Shown here piece after piece: positions 27,471-34,793 of a stretch of DNA of 64,000 nucleotides. Position numbers and translations under genes: made by a program. The stretch covers positions 62,001 to 126,000 of IMG/VR virus record IMGVR_UViG_3300037278_000114; one strand, written 5' to 3'. Source of the DNA: a virus. A model generated the notes under the pieces. That model saw nothing but the letters and a program-made list of their open reading frames with translations, was not told the origin of the DNA and did not search any database. Position 1 is the stretch's first letter, and each line of letters starts with the position of its first letter.

Positions 27471-28349
27471 ATGGATACACATATCAACTGCCCTCAGTGC
27501 GGGAAATCTTGTCACAAGTTTGGCCTGAGGAATCACATTCGATACAGCCACGAGGGAGCCCCTATCAACCACTGTGGGGCCGCGTGGAACCGTGGCCTGA
27601 CAAAGGACACAGATGACCGAGTGAGAAAGAACTCAGTCGCCGTCGCGATTTCTGTCCGCAGATTTATTGATACCCTGAGCCCGGATGAAAGGAAGGCGAA
27701 GTATGGTGGCCCTAAACGATGGAACCCTAACACCGGAGGGATAAGGGCTGGGTCTGGTCGGGGCAAGAAGGGCTGGTACAAAGGCTACTGGTGCGATTCT
27801 TCATGGGAGCTTGCGTGGGTCATCTACAACCTCGACCACGGAGTGGGGTTCAGTCGGAACACACTAGGGTTGACTTACTCGTTCGAAGGCAGGACACACA
27901 AGTTCTACCCTGACTTTATTCTCCCTACAGGAGCCTACATCGAAGTGAAGGGGTGGATGGACAACCGCAATCGAGCCAAAATAGCGCAGTTTGGTGGGGT
28001 TCTGTCTGTACTGGGAAAGAAAGAGATGGAGCCGACCCTGACTTATGTGACAGCTAAGTATGGAAAAGACTTTATTAGGCTAATGGGGGCACGACCGACA
28101 AATCAGTGCAGTTGTGGAGTCACCATCACGTCCGGGTATAAACGGTGCCAGTCCTGTGCAGCCAAACTCAACCATAAAGACAAGATTGAATGGCCGAGCT
28201 TAGCCCTGCTCCAAGCACAAGTGGACACTACTGGATTTGAAGCAACGGGGAGACTATTAGGGGTGTCGGGGAGTGCTGTGAAGAAAAGAATTAAAAAGTT
28301 GGTGGCCTTGGCGGCTTTCGAGACCGCGGCACCTACGTCTTCAGCGTAG
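27471..28349 (+). CDS. PD-(D/E)XK-type homing endonuclease with zinc finger and HTH
   Basis: 292 aa on the strand opposite to its neighbours. Residues 7-27 are a C2H2-like finger (CPQCGKSCHKFGLRNHIRYSH). The core has SSWELAWVIYNLDHG, then YPDFIL and AYIEVKGW, the D...ExK layout of this nuclease fold as used by phage homing enzymes. A second Cys cluster (CSCG...CQSCA) and a C-terminal helix-turn-helix (TGRLLGVSGSAVKKRI) follow. The last 50 bases are antisense to the tRNA-Phe gene, so the stop codon lies inside that gene. No convincing promoter seen. Confidence 0.75.
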   Translation: MDTHINCPQCGKSCHKFGLRNHIRYSHEGAPINHCGAAWNRGLTKDTDDRVRKNSVAVAISVRRFIDTLSPDERKAKYGGPKRWNPNTGGIRAGSGRGKKGWYKGYWCDSSWELAWVIYNLDHGVGFSRNTLGLTYSFEGRTHKFYPDFILPTGAYIEVKGWMDNRNRAKIAQFGGVLSVLGKKEMEPTLTYVTAKYGKDFIRLMGARPTNQCSCGVTITSGYKRCQSCAAKLNHKDKIEWPSLALLQAQVDTTGFEATGRLLGVSGSAVKKRIKKLVALAAFETAAPTSSA

Positions 28350-28375
28350 TGCTCTACCATCTGAGCTACAAGGCC
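28300..28375 (-). tRNA. tRNA-Phe (GAA), CCA encoded
   Basis: Acceptor GGCCTTG pairs with CAAGGCC, D-stem GCTC/GAGC, anticodon stem CTACG/CGTAG around loop CTGAAGA (anticodon GAA), T-stem GCGGT/GCCGC with loop CTCGAAA, then ACCA. Length 76. The T-loop lacks the usual TT, which is odd. The gene overlaps the 3' end of the plus-strand endonuclease. Confidence 0.85.
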
Positions 28376-28621
28376 GCAGAAATACGAAACACCCTCGCTT
28401 AGAGGGTCTCAGTAAATCGTGCGCCGGGAGTTGGGTAGATGGGGTTCATGGGGATGTGTTCTCTTACTTAGACGCAGATAGTTGGAAAAAGTTGCAAACA
28501 AATTGGAGAGGGAGTGCGGGATTTCACGGACGTTCCTCTGGCCGATGCCTCATCTGAGTTACGCTGCCTGACTGGTCTTATGTCAGATGAGAAGTCAGAG
28601 TCTATCCATTCCCTCATAAAA

Positions 28622-28751
28622 GGTACGCTTGGCAGGGCCTCTCCTGCGACCTCCGGGATTAGAACCCCGGTGCTCTAGGCTTCCTCTGTCTAGCCGAAGT
28701 CGTCGGTACCTTCCTCGTCCGCCTCGCAGAGTAATTCTGAGCTACAAGCGT
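28622..28751 (-). other. tRNA-like element with oversized D-loop (degenerate or interrupted tRNA)
   Basis: Helices match a class I tRNA in order: acceptor ACGCTTG/CAAGCGT (7 bp), two bases TA, D-stem GCTC/GAGC, one base, anticodon-like stem CCGGG/CCCGG with an 8-base loop, five bases, T-like stem GCAGG/CCTGC with a 6-base loop, then ACC. But the D-loop (28676-28738) is 63 bases, about 55 too many, and the T-loop has no TTC. It could be an interrupted tRNA, a decayed one or a different folded RNA. Confidence 0.4.
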
Positions 28752-28758
28752 TTCTCGG

Positions 28759-28956
28759 TTAGACCGTGACTGCGATTTCGAGTTCGGTACCGGTCGGGAG
28801 GTTTTCATCACCTTCCTCGAAGCTTGCACCTTCGGGGAGTTCGCCAAGAGTGACAGGGATGCGAGTCTGGGTCGTCGGGCAGTGCAGGAAGGTTGCTTCC
28901 CCTTCTTTCACTACACGCCATTTGGGACAGCCGTTGAATTCGAGGATTGTTGCCAT
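28759..28956 (-). CDS. small hypothetical protein
   Basis: 65 aa, acidic, beta-rich, with two cysteines 16 residues apart. The ATG at 28956 has TTAGGAG 12 bases upstream. It lies between the folded non-coding region and the tRNA-like element. No family recognised. Confidence 0.6.
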   Translation of the reverse strand: MATILEFNGCPKWRVVKEGEATFLHCPTTQTRIPVTLGELPEGASFEEGDENLPTGTELEIAVTV

Positions 28957-28980
28957 TGGACGTTGTTCTCCTAAGATAGA

Positions 28981-29760
28981 TTTGAACTACGGGGGCGTCA
29001 CGGTTTCCCGTGACACCCTCCACCACCAGCTTTCTTCTAAAGCTGGAAACTTGACCGGGCAACCCGCCCCGACCTCCACTTGCATTTACAGATGCAAGAA
29101 ACTGAGCCCACTCCCTTGGTTTACATCCAAGAACGTACACGTAGTATACACGACTCTGAGACAGTTGCAATAATTATTTTGTTTGGGGTTCCATGGCTTT
29201 GGATGAGCACTCGCACCGACAACATTACTGTTGTAAGCCACCACTATAGTCCGGCTGTTTCATCCGGTACGCTGCACGGTCGATGCTTCGGTTCTCGCCT
29301 CACACCCTCTTACGCCGCCGCTCTTCGTAGTGAGACCCCAACAAAAATTGTGCCGGATGATACCGACGAAGGGACTTGCCTGTAACGCCTACCGGCTACA
29401 CCACAGGATAACCTTCTTCGTCATCTACAGGTTGCCTCGAATCGCATCGGCGACTCGATACCATGTTGTCCCATGGATGTCGGACGCTAGGCGACCAACG
29501 GCACCACTCAAAATAAACCGGAGGGGGAGGCTTCTCGCCAACAAGACCTCCGGGTGGGAGCCACTAGTAGCCTCCCGAATGTCCTCCGAACCGACCGTCT
29601 ACGGGTTATGAGCCCGTCAAGGAACCAACTCCTCTATCCCGCCAAAACTCTGGGGTGGGATTGGCCGTCGCGACGACCTCTCCCAACTCTATGCGCTAGA
29701 CTGCACCCATAGAGACCAACCCTGCTTCGCTGGTTTTCAGTACCAAGCCCGATTCAACGG
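28981..29760 (-). ncRNA. densely folded non-coding region, candidate large structured RNA
   Basis: No plausible gene in 780 bases. Read on the minus strand it holds many hairpins: 29665-29671/29416... is not used; the clear ones are 28997-29003/29008-29014 (7 bp, GAAA tetraloop), 29026-29033/29039-29046 (8 bp), 29079-29085/29092-29098 (7 bp), 29115-29119/29127-29131, 29219-29224/29229-29234, 29365-29371/29416-29422 enclosing 29379-29383/29403-29407, and 29518-29524/29547-29553 followed by TTTATTTT. The GNRA loop appears only on this strand. At 29643 begins a tRNA-Met-like 5' portion (D-arm and CAT anticodon arm) without a matching 3' end. Large ornate phage RNAs of the GOLLD and ROOL classes sit beside tRNAs; this is a candidate, or a decayed tRNA array. 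Confidence 0.45.
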
Positions 29761-29764
29761 GAAC

Positions 29765-29926
29765 TTACTTCGGTTGGCACTTAGATGAGCAGTAGTGCTT
29801 CTCATCCATTGCAGTGCTCAAGGTGAATGGTGTGTTGCAAGTCAAGCAAACATACTTGCAGCCATTGTTCTTCGGCTTGTTCAACTTCCGGCGTTCACGA
29901 CGTGTAAGCTTTACTTGTGGTTTCAT
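29765..29926 (-). CDS. 53-aa zinc-ribbon protein
   Basis: A short frame with a clear protein character: a basic N-terminus (KLTRRERRKLNKPKNN) and a CLTC...CSSKC zinc site at residues 32-51, like small treble-clef fingers. ATG at 29926; the ribosome site is weak. It lies inside the tRNA and folded-RNA region. Confidence 0.6.
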   Translation of the reverse strand: MKPQVKLTRRERRKLNKPKNNGCKYVCLTCNTPFTLSTAMDEKHYCSSKCQPK

Positions 29927-29965
29927 TTTTAGCCGTCATTATTCGGGTAGACCGGCGACCCTTTA

Positions 29966-30001
29966 GACTCACTCAGGGACTCACTCAGGGACTCACTCAG
30001 G
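29966..30001. repeat. three perfect 12-bp tandem repeats
   Basis: GACTCACTCAGG repeated three times without a mismatch, 39 bases upstream of the 53-aa gene on the minus strand. The flanking GTTGCCCGAGTGGGCAA (30001-30017) is an inverted repeat. Function unknown; possible protein-binding site. Confidence 0.8.
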
Positions 30002-30436
<435 letters not shown>

Positions 30437-30440
30437 ACTA

Positions 30441-30448
30441 ATAATACC
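30441..30448 (-). promoter_or_regulatory. candidate phage promoter octamer GGTATTAT
   Basis: Minus-strand GGTATTAT 4 bases before the 5' end of tRNA-Met, after the stop of the gene upstream. Confidence 0.45.
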
Positions 30449-30492
30449 AAAGTCAGAAAACTTTGCAACACTTATTTTTGCATTATTTCTGA

Positions 30493-30960
30493 CTAATCGT
30501 TATCTTCGGGGTGTTCCGCAGCGTATGCAGCGTCACGCTTGACATCTTCTTCAATCCACTCCAGCTTGTAAGCCTGTGTGCCTTTGAACTTTTCACGGGC
30601 CTCGGCAAGGGTCATACGGAACTCTGTGGCCTGTTCAATGAACTTATGCTTCCACACCCACTGAAGGACGGGGGACTCTACGTAGACGTGCCAGAGACAA
30701 CCAAGGTCGGCACCATACCAGTCTTCCAGCTTATGTACGCCGTCTTCCTTGTCACCGCCCCAGTTGCGTTCCCAGTTGCATACGAACTTAGGGAGGGGAA
30801 CCTTGTGGCACCAATCGCAGATGGTGAAGAATACGTGCTCACCGATGAACTCAGCGAAGTGCCAGAACCACGATGACTCTTCCAGACGGACTACGACTTC
30901 GGTGTTATCGCCATCGCCGCGTCCCTTAGCGAGATGCCAATGAGTCACCTTAAAATTCAT
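30493..30960 (-). CDS. hypothetical Trp-rich protein
   Basis: 155 aa with 12 tryptophans and a CDWCHK...VCNW cluster that could bind a metal. GGGGAG lies 7 bases before the ATG. The C-terminus is a charged helix with an acidic end. No family recognised. A structured leader and a promoter-like octamer precede it. Confidence 0.65.
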   Translation of the reverse strand: MNFKVTHWHLAKGRGDGDNTEVVVRLEESSWFWHFAEFIGEHVFFTICDWCHKVPLPKFVCNWERNWGGDKEDGVHKLEDWYGADLGCLWHVYVESPVLQWVWKHKFIEQATEFRMTLAEAREKFKGTQAYKLEWIEEDVKRDAAYAAEHPEDND

Positions 30961-31056
30961 GATACTTCTCCCCTAACACCCCGGACGACGACCGTGTGAT
31001 GTGTGGAGGGCTTCACGTCGTACAGTCCTGTGGGACTACCGCAGTCCGGCTCCACT
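30961..31056 (-). promoter_or_regulatory. structured 5' leader of the Trp-rich gene
   Basis: Between the octamer at 31061-31068 and the ribosome site, GTGGAG pairs with CTCCAC (6 bp) and encloses the hairpin GGACT GCGGT AGTCC and further pairing. The compact closed fold suggests leader-based control or a tRNA-derived element. Evidence is pairing only. Confidence 0.3.
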
Positions 31057-31060
31057 AAAT

Positions 31061-31068
31061 ATAATACT
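31061..31068 (-). promoter_or_regulatory. candidate phage promoter octamer AGTATTAT
   Basis: Minus-strand AGTATTAT about 100 bases before the Trp-rich gene start. Confidence 0.5.
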
Positions 31069-31086
31069 ACCAAAGTTCAAAACTTG

Positions 31087-31110
31087 TCCGGCCCCTTAGC
31101 GGGGCCGAAG
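31087..31110 (-). terminator. probable terminator hairpin
   Basis: Minus-strand TTCGGCCCC, loop GCTAA, GGGGCCGGA, then CAAGTTTT. It lies downstream of the tRNA-Pro genes and just upstream of the next promoter octamer, the place where a terminator would separate two units. Confidence 0.45.
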
Positions 31111-31258
31111 TTGCCCCGGACTTGCGTCGTCGGCACCGTTCGTCGCAACACTCATAGAGTATCCCTCTCATGATGAGCACGGTATCGGCGTGACATGAGC
31201 CCAACACCCCTCGGATAGGGGCTATAAAGGCTCAGCGGTCGTCGCTGGCATACTTCAA

Positions 31259-31318
31259 ACTTGGTCGGGGTGATAGGATTCGAATCTCTCCGCTGCTTCC
31301 GGTGATATAGTTCAAAAT
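31259..31318 (-). pseudogene. tRNA-Pro-like remnant
   Basis: This 60-base stretch ends in CACCCCGACCA, the same 3' end as the intact tRNA-Pro next to it, and has a T-loop-like ATTCGAAT, but there is no matching 5' acceptor strand and no proper D or anticodon arm. It looks like a tandem copy of a tRNA 3' end that decayed. Confidence 0.45.
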
Positions 31319-31392
31319 TGGTCGGGGTGGAGGTAATCGAAACCTCGTCTCGTGTTCCCAAAACACGGGCTTGACCTTCCAGCTACACCCCG
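31319..31392 (-). tRNA. tRNA-Pro (TGG), CCA encoded
   Basis: Acceptor CGGGGTG/CACCCCG, D-arm GCTG...AAGC, anticodon stem CGTGT/ACACG around TTTGGGA (anticodon TGG), T-stem GAGGT/ACCTC with TTCGATT, discriminator A and CCA. Confidence 0.9.
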
Positions 31393-31431
31393 ATTTTTCA
31401 ACTACCTAATCAGTAAACAGGGAGTTGAAAA

Positions 31432-32055
31432 ATGAAAAACAAACTAAGCTCAACCAGATTGGCTCAAATCAAAGCTGCCGGTAAAAATGCAAACGTGTTG
31501 AACCGACAAAGAGCCCAGCAACGAATGGAAGGGTACAATGAAAATCCAACCCGTTGCCTACAGTGTGATACTGCTATCTTGATACCTCTTGAAGAGATGA
31601 CTCGCTCAAAGTTTCAACAAGTCAAGAGAAAAAAGTTCTGCAACCAATCGTGTGGTGCCAAGTACAATATGGCACGAACGACATTCCCGCGAAACAAACC
31701 AAAACCCCGTAACTGTACTTCTTGTGGAACCCTCTTCTTCAAGGTAAACAGACACCGTTCTACCACTCGATGCCCCGAGTGTAATTACATCCCAATGTCA
31801 TTGCTCCCGCTAAGAACCAAGAAGGCGTGCCCATTAGAACGAATCCGAGAACACGCTAGAGGGGTTCTCTTCAAGGTTAGAGCCCGTATGTGTCAAGTAT
31901 GTGGGTATACCTTCCATGTGGACTGTTGCCACATCAAACCCATCAGAGCTTTCCCTTCAACTGCGTTGGTCGGTGAAATCAATGACCCTTGCAACCTCAT
32001 CGCCTTGTGTAAGAACCACCATGATGAGTTGGATAAAGGAGTGATCCTCCTTTGA
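31432..32055 (+). CDS. HNH homing endonuclease
   Basis: 207 aa. Three zinc pairs (CLQC...CNQSC, CTSCG...CPEC) precede a C-terminal HNH core: CQVCGYTFHVDCCHIKPI, then NLIALCKNHHDELD. GGGAG is 7 bases before the ATG. It is on the plus strand between two tRNA-Pro genes, a usual hideout for such mobile enzymes. Confidence 0.8.
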   Translation: MKNKLSSTRLAQIKAAGKNANVLNRQRAQQRMEGYNENPTRCLQCDTAILIPLEEMTRSKFQQVKRKKFCNQSCGAKYNMARTTFPRNKPKPRNCTSCGTLFFKVNRHRSTTRCPECNYIPMSLLPLRTKKACPLERIREHARGVLFKVRARMCQVCGYTFHVDCCHIKPIRAFPSTALVGEINDPCNLIALCKNHHDELDKGVILL

Positions 32056-32067
32056 AGGGTAAAAGTT

Positions 32068-32144
32068 TGGTCGGAGAGGTGAGGTTCGAACTCACGAATT
32101 TCTGGTTCCCGAAACCAGAGCCTTTCCATCTTGGCCACTCTCCG
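32068..32144 (-). tRNA. tRNA-Pro (CGG), CCA encoded
   Basis: Acceptor CGGAGAG/CTCTCCG, anticodon stem CTGGT/ACCAG around TTCGGGA (anticodon CGG), T-stem GTGAG/CTCAC with TTCGAAC, discriminator A and CCA. The D-stem is three pairs (GCC/GGC). Confidence 0.9.
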
Positions 32145-32369
32145 AGAAAGCAATAGTGACCGGGATGGTCTTTTGAAGGAGAGCCGAACCGTACGCTTTT
32201 CGCGAGAACGGTTCGGGCGTGTTATCGGGGAACTTGCTAGACTCCAAATCAAAATCACATTCACATCCCGGCGAGGCCGCACGGGACGCTGAACTCGCTA
32301 GAGGTCAGGCCCGTGCAGGGTAGGGCACGGTGGGAACGACGGGTTTGGACTCGTGAACTTCATATCTAC
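32145..32369 (-). other. non-coding structured leader of tRNA-Pro
   Basis: 225 bases between the octamer at 32370-32377 and tRNA-Pro with no supportable gene (longest start-initiated frame 21 codons). It contains CCGAACCGT/ACGGTTCGG (9 bp) and CCGTGC/GCACGG (6 bp) hairpins. A long leader on a tRNA transcript is unusual. Confidence 0.35.
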
Positions 32370-32377
32370 ATAATACC
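32370..32377 (-). promoter_or_regulatory. candidate phage promoter octamer GGTATTAT
   Basis: Minus-strand GGTATTAT at the head of the tRNA-Pro(CGG) unit. Confidence 0.4.
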
Positions 32378-32549
32378 CGATAGTCCGAAAAATGCAACAC
32401 TATTTTTCAAAAAACAACGGGAGGGGGCAACCTTAGTGGTACACCAAGTATCTACACAGTCACTGGGAGTGTGGTTGAACACACCACAGCCCTCGGTTAC
32501 AGACCCATACGCAAAAGGGAGAACGTATAGAAAAACAGGAGAAACCTCA

Positions 32550-32843
32550 ATGAATATCGAATCGTTACGTGCAGAAATCGCAACCGACATCGCAAGGCTT
32601 CAGGCTGCTTACGATGCCCTCGCCAACTCCAGCGAAGTCCCCAACCATGCCCCTGTGAAGCACCGCAAGACGACCCGGACGATGATTGCTAAGGGTGAGA
32701 AGAAGGGTATCCACCGTGTCCGTCGGGAGATGACTCCCGAGCTTCGGGCACGCATCTCTGCTTCGCAGAAGGCCCGTTGGGCTAAGCAGAAGGCCGCTGT
32801 CGCCACTGTGGAAGTTAATGCAGCCCAGTCTAAAGCGGCGTAG
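32550..32843 (+). CDS. small basic helical protein
   Basis: 97 aa starting at the ATG at 32550 (AGGAG eight bases before). Its first 25 residues (MNIESLRAEIATDIARLQAAYDALA) match the start of the next gene, 32962-33177. The middle is Lys/Arg-rich and contains a SASQKARWAKQ stretch like the NUMOD-type DNA-binding motif. I infer a small nucleic-acid-binding protein. One of only four intact plus-strand genes. Confidence 0.65.
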   Translation: MNIESLRAEIATDIARLQAAYDALANSSEVPNHAPVKHRKTTRTMIAKGEKKGIHRVRREMTPELRARISASQKARWAKQKAAVATVEVNAAQSKAA

Positions 32844-32860
32844 ACCAACGAACGATCCAA

Positions 32861-32908
32861 CCCCCATGAGAATCCGGCTCCATCCCGTTTTCTCATGGGG
32901 GTAAATTT
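32861..32908 (+). terminator. rho-independent terminator
   Basis: CCCCCATGAGA pairs with TCTCATGGGGG (11 bp) around a 19-base loop, followed by TAAATTTT. It lies 17 bases after the stop of the plus-strand gene. Confidence 0.7.
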
Positions 32909-32911
32909 TAC

Positions 32912-32939
32912 TTTACATTGACCTATGGTTAGGTATACT
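32912..32939 (+). promoter_or_regulatory. sigma70-type promoter
   Basis: TTTACA (32912-32917) and TATACT (32934-32939) with a 16-base spacer, 23 bases before the next plus-strand ATG. This is a host-type promoter, unlike the octamer used on the minus strand, and suggests early expression. Confidence 0.6.
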
Positions 32940-32961
32940 GGATATTGTAAAAGGAGTAGTG

Positions 32962-33177
32962 ATGGACATCAATACCCTGCGTGACAACCTTACGGCTGAA
33001 ATCGTTCGCCTCCGCGTTTCTCACGAGGCTTTATCCGGCATGAAAGACAGAGGCATCAAGACGCTGCGAAACGAACTGGCGGTTGAGATAGACCGACTGG
33101 AAGCCGCAATCAATGCCCTTGGAACTGGAACTCCAGTCGCTGTGCCTCGCAGGTCGCGGAGGAGCGTAGCAGCCTAA
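32962..33177 (+). CDS. small helical protein, paralog of the preceding gene
   Basis: 71 aa with AAGGAG just before the ATG. MDINTLRDNLTAEIVRLRVSHEAL resembles the N-terminus of the gene at 32550, and the same LRxELAxEIxRLxAA pattern recurs at residues 32-48, so the unit is internally duplicated. Ends with a basic RRSRRS tail. Function unknown. Confidence 0.65.
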   Translation: MDINTLRDNLTAEIVRLRVSHEALSGMKDRGIKTLRNELAVEIDRLEAAINALGTGTPVAVPRRSRRSVAA

Positions 33178-33671
33178 CGGTTGAGACACCCTTCACCTGT
33201 TCCATAGTAGGCCCTAACCTCCATCAGTTGCAGACCTAGGATATTATCCCCATATGGTTCATGGGGACCGTGCTCCTTGCACGTGCCTTCACACACGCCC
33301 CACCACGTGTCGTGCCAGTAGTTCCCCTCAATCAGAATCGCAGAGAACGTACAGAGCAGCTTCCGACGTAAAATCGACGGATAGAATTTCTGCTTGAGCA
33401 GGTCGAGCATGATAGGCTTGTTGACCTCCAGCCAGTCCGCACGACGCTTGCCAGACTTGTTGATGGCATCGCCCATCCGCTTCGCACGACCGGCTGTGAC
33501 GCCAGCGTACAGGAACTTCTCCCGCTCCTTGAGGTTCAGCGTCTTCGCCGCCTGATATGCGTGCTCCACCGAACTATACTCCACACCATCCAACACCACC
33601 TTGCACGGGTAGAAGTTAGACAGGAAGCTCCAGTCATCAGAGAAGCTACGAATTTCAGTTGGTAGGTTCAT
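33174..33671 (-). CDS. NADAR domain protein (YbiA-like)
   Basis: 165 aa from the ATG at 33671. The family pattern is complete: WSFLSNFYPCKVVLDG, YSSVEHAYQAAK, TAGRAKRMGD, KFYPSILRRKLLCT, EGNYWHDTWWGV and DNILGLQLMEVR. NADAR proteins hydrolyse N-glycosidic bonds of ADP-ribose-type substrates; some remove ADP-ribose from guanine in DNA and so undo DarT-type toxins. In a phage, with ART-like and ARH genes in the same window, an anti-defence role is a fair inference. It overlaps the HNH fragment upstream by 17 bases. Confidence 0.85.
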   Translation of the reverse strand: MNLPTEIRSFSDDWSFLSNFYPCKVVLDGVEYSSVEHAYQAAKTLNLKEREKFLYAGVTAGRAKRMGDAINKSGKRRADWLEVNKPIMLDLLKQKFYPSILRRKLLCTFSAILIEGNYWHDTWWGVCEGTCKEHGPHEPYGDNILGLQLMEVRAYYGTGEGCLNR

Positions 33672-33834
33672 TCTTGCCTCGCTGGTGAATACACACACCA
33701 TTGCCTCGATACGCGCTCATGTTGCAGTTCGAGCACAACACCCGGTAGGCTGGGGGGTAGTCGTCAACACCGAACCGCCACCAACGGTTCCGAGACCAGT
33801 AGTAGCCGAGACCTTCCTTACGCTTGAACCCCAC
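33655..33834 (-). pseudogene. C-terminal fragment of an HNH-type endonuclease
   Basis: 59 codons from a GTG: YYWSRNRWWRFGVDDYPP then YRVLCSNCNMSAYRGNG and VCIHQ. The dYPxxYxVLCxNCN...GxCxH block is the usual end of phage HNH enzymes, but the part with the catalytic histidines is absent. The upstream frame is blocked by a stop. It could be a remnant, or be joined to the 35-codon ORF before it by a frameshift. Confidence 0.45.
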
Positions 33835-33925
33835 CGAGGATGCGAGACCCTTTGGGCAGCTTGATTTCTTTGAACGCGGGTGGCTTGCCTTCTTCGATTA
33901 GAATGGGATAGACGGATACTCTCAT
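33818..33925 (-). CDS. 35-aa ORF
   Basis: The ATG overlaps the upstream TGA (ATGA) and the frame (MRVSVYPILIEEGKPPAF...) ends inside the start of the HNH fragment. Either a small protein or the N-terminal piece of a frameshifted gene. Low certainty. Confidence 0.35.
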   Translation of the reverse strand: MRVSVYPILIEEGKPPAFKEIKLPKGSRILGGVQA

Positions 33926-34113
33926 GCCTGTGGCTCCTTTGTTTCAAGTTCCTTGCGGATGGAGTTCAAAGCGATGGAGACGTTGGCTCGTGCTGCTTTA
34001 CTGGCCGCACGACCATACCTGTCCCGCAGGTAAACTTGTACCCGTGTCAGGAACTCGATGCCCTCATGGGGCAACGTAACGTTGATGTGTTTGGTGGGGT
34101 CTGTCGCTGGCAT
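33922..34113 (-). CDS. small protein, possible ribbon-helix-helix
   Basis: 63 aa from the ATG at 34113, with TGGAGG seven bases upstream. HINVTLPHEGIEFLTRVQ followed by a basic Ala-rich helix is the strand-helix-helix order of RHH DNA-binding proteins. No further family evidence. Confidence 0.55.
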   Translation of the reverse strand: MPATDPTKHINVTLPHEGIEFLTRVQVYLRDRYGRAASKAARANVSIALNSIRKELETKEPQA

Positions 34114-34182
34114 CCAAAAGCCTCCAGCCACAGTATACCGGAGTGAACACGGTTTCGGACAGATTTATTGCAAATATTTGTT

Positions 34183-34269
34183 TGGTGCCGGGAGAGGGGG
34201 TCGAACCCTCATGTCCTTGCGAACGGCGGCTTTTGAGGCCGATGTGTCTGCCAATTCCACCATCCCGGC
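34183..34269 (-). tRNA. tRNA-Leu (CAA), CCA encoded
   Basis: Class II tRNA of 87 bases: acceptor GCCGGGA with TCCCGGC, loop CTCAAAA (anticodon CAA), variable arm GTTC GCAA GGAC, T-stem GAGGG with TTCGACC, then ACCA. One terminal anticodon-stem pair is mismatched. Confidence 0.88.
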
Positions 34270-34284
34270 ATTACTTTGTCTGCC

Positions 34285-34455
34285 CTAGCTTGACCGTACC
34301 AGATTCCAATCAACCCGCTTGAAGACAGCCATGGTGTCCGGTGCTGTTTCCGTTTGCAGCCATTCATGAGCCGCTTGCTTATCCAGCGTAGCGTCCTTTG
34401 CTTCGAATCCACCATAGGTGCTAATGCCGAGAATGCACACGATGCTTTTACTCAT
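34285..34455 (-). CDS. small hypothetical protein
   Basis: 56 aa from the ATG at 34455, overlapping the HNH stop by 8 bases. Begins MSKSIVCILGISTYGGFEAK, a single hydrophobic strand and loop. No family recognised. Confidence 0.5.
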   Translation of the reverse strand: MSKSIVCILGISTYGGFEAKDATLDKQAAHEWLQTETAPDTMAVFKRVDWNLVRSS

Positions 34456-34774
34456 AGTCCTCACCTCCCCAAGCATACAAATCATCGAACCCTGCTTCAG
34501 TGAGCCGGTTGCGGTTCTTGGCTCCGAAGTTTAGTGTCTGCGAGTGACAGTTCGGACAGATGAAGCGAACATTGTCAGGCTCGTTATTGAGAGTGTCGCC
34601 GTCTATGTGGTCAATCTGAAGTACGAGCAGCTTGCCTCGCCATTCAGGAGGACACCCACAGCGTTCACACTTGTGTGGTATCCCCGCTTCCAACATAGCT
34701 GTTCGAAGTCGAGCCGCTGGTTCACGTGCCTTGCATCTATTTCGAACTAGGACTTGACTCCAATGGAGCTTCAT
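34448..34774 (-). CDS. HNH endonuclease, small
   Basis: 108 aa. CERCGCPP, then LQIDHIDGDTLNNEPDNVRF, then CPNCHSQ: a full HNH with both zinc pairs. Helical N-terminus of 35 residues for DNA contact. The octamer at 34780-34787 is only 5 bases before its ATG. A free-standing homing enzyme in the tRNA cluster. Confidence 0.85.
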   Translation of the reverse strand: MKLHWSQVLVRNRCKAREPAARLRTAMLEAGIPHKCERCGCPPEWRGKLLVLQIDHIDGDTLNNEPDNVRFICPNCHSQTLNFGAKNRNRLTEAGFDDLYAWGGEDYE

Positions 34775-34779
34775 CCTGT

Positions 34780-34787
34780 ATAATACT
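34780..34787 (-). promoter_or_regulatory. candidate phage promoter octamer AGTATTAT
   Basis: Minus-strand AGTATTAT between tRNA-Leu(GAG) and the small HNH gene. Confidence 0.45.
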
Positions 34788-34793
34788 TAACTT

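Noticed and set aside
29080-29385. 101-codon plus-strand frame in the folded region
   Set aside because: Atypical composition, no ribosome site, and it covers strong hairpins; treated as non-coding.
29966-30001. possible CRISPR-like repeat
   Set aside because: The 12-bp units are directly adjacent with no spacers, so this is a tandem repeat and not an array.
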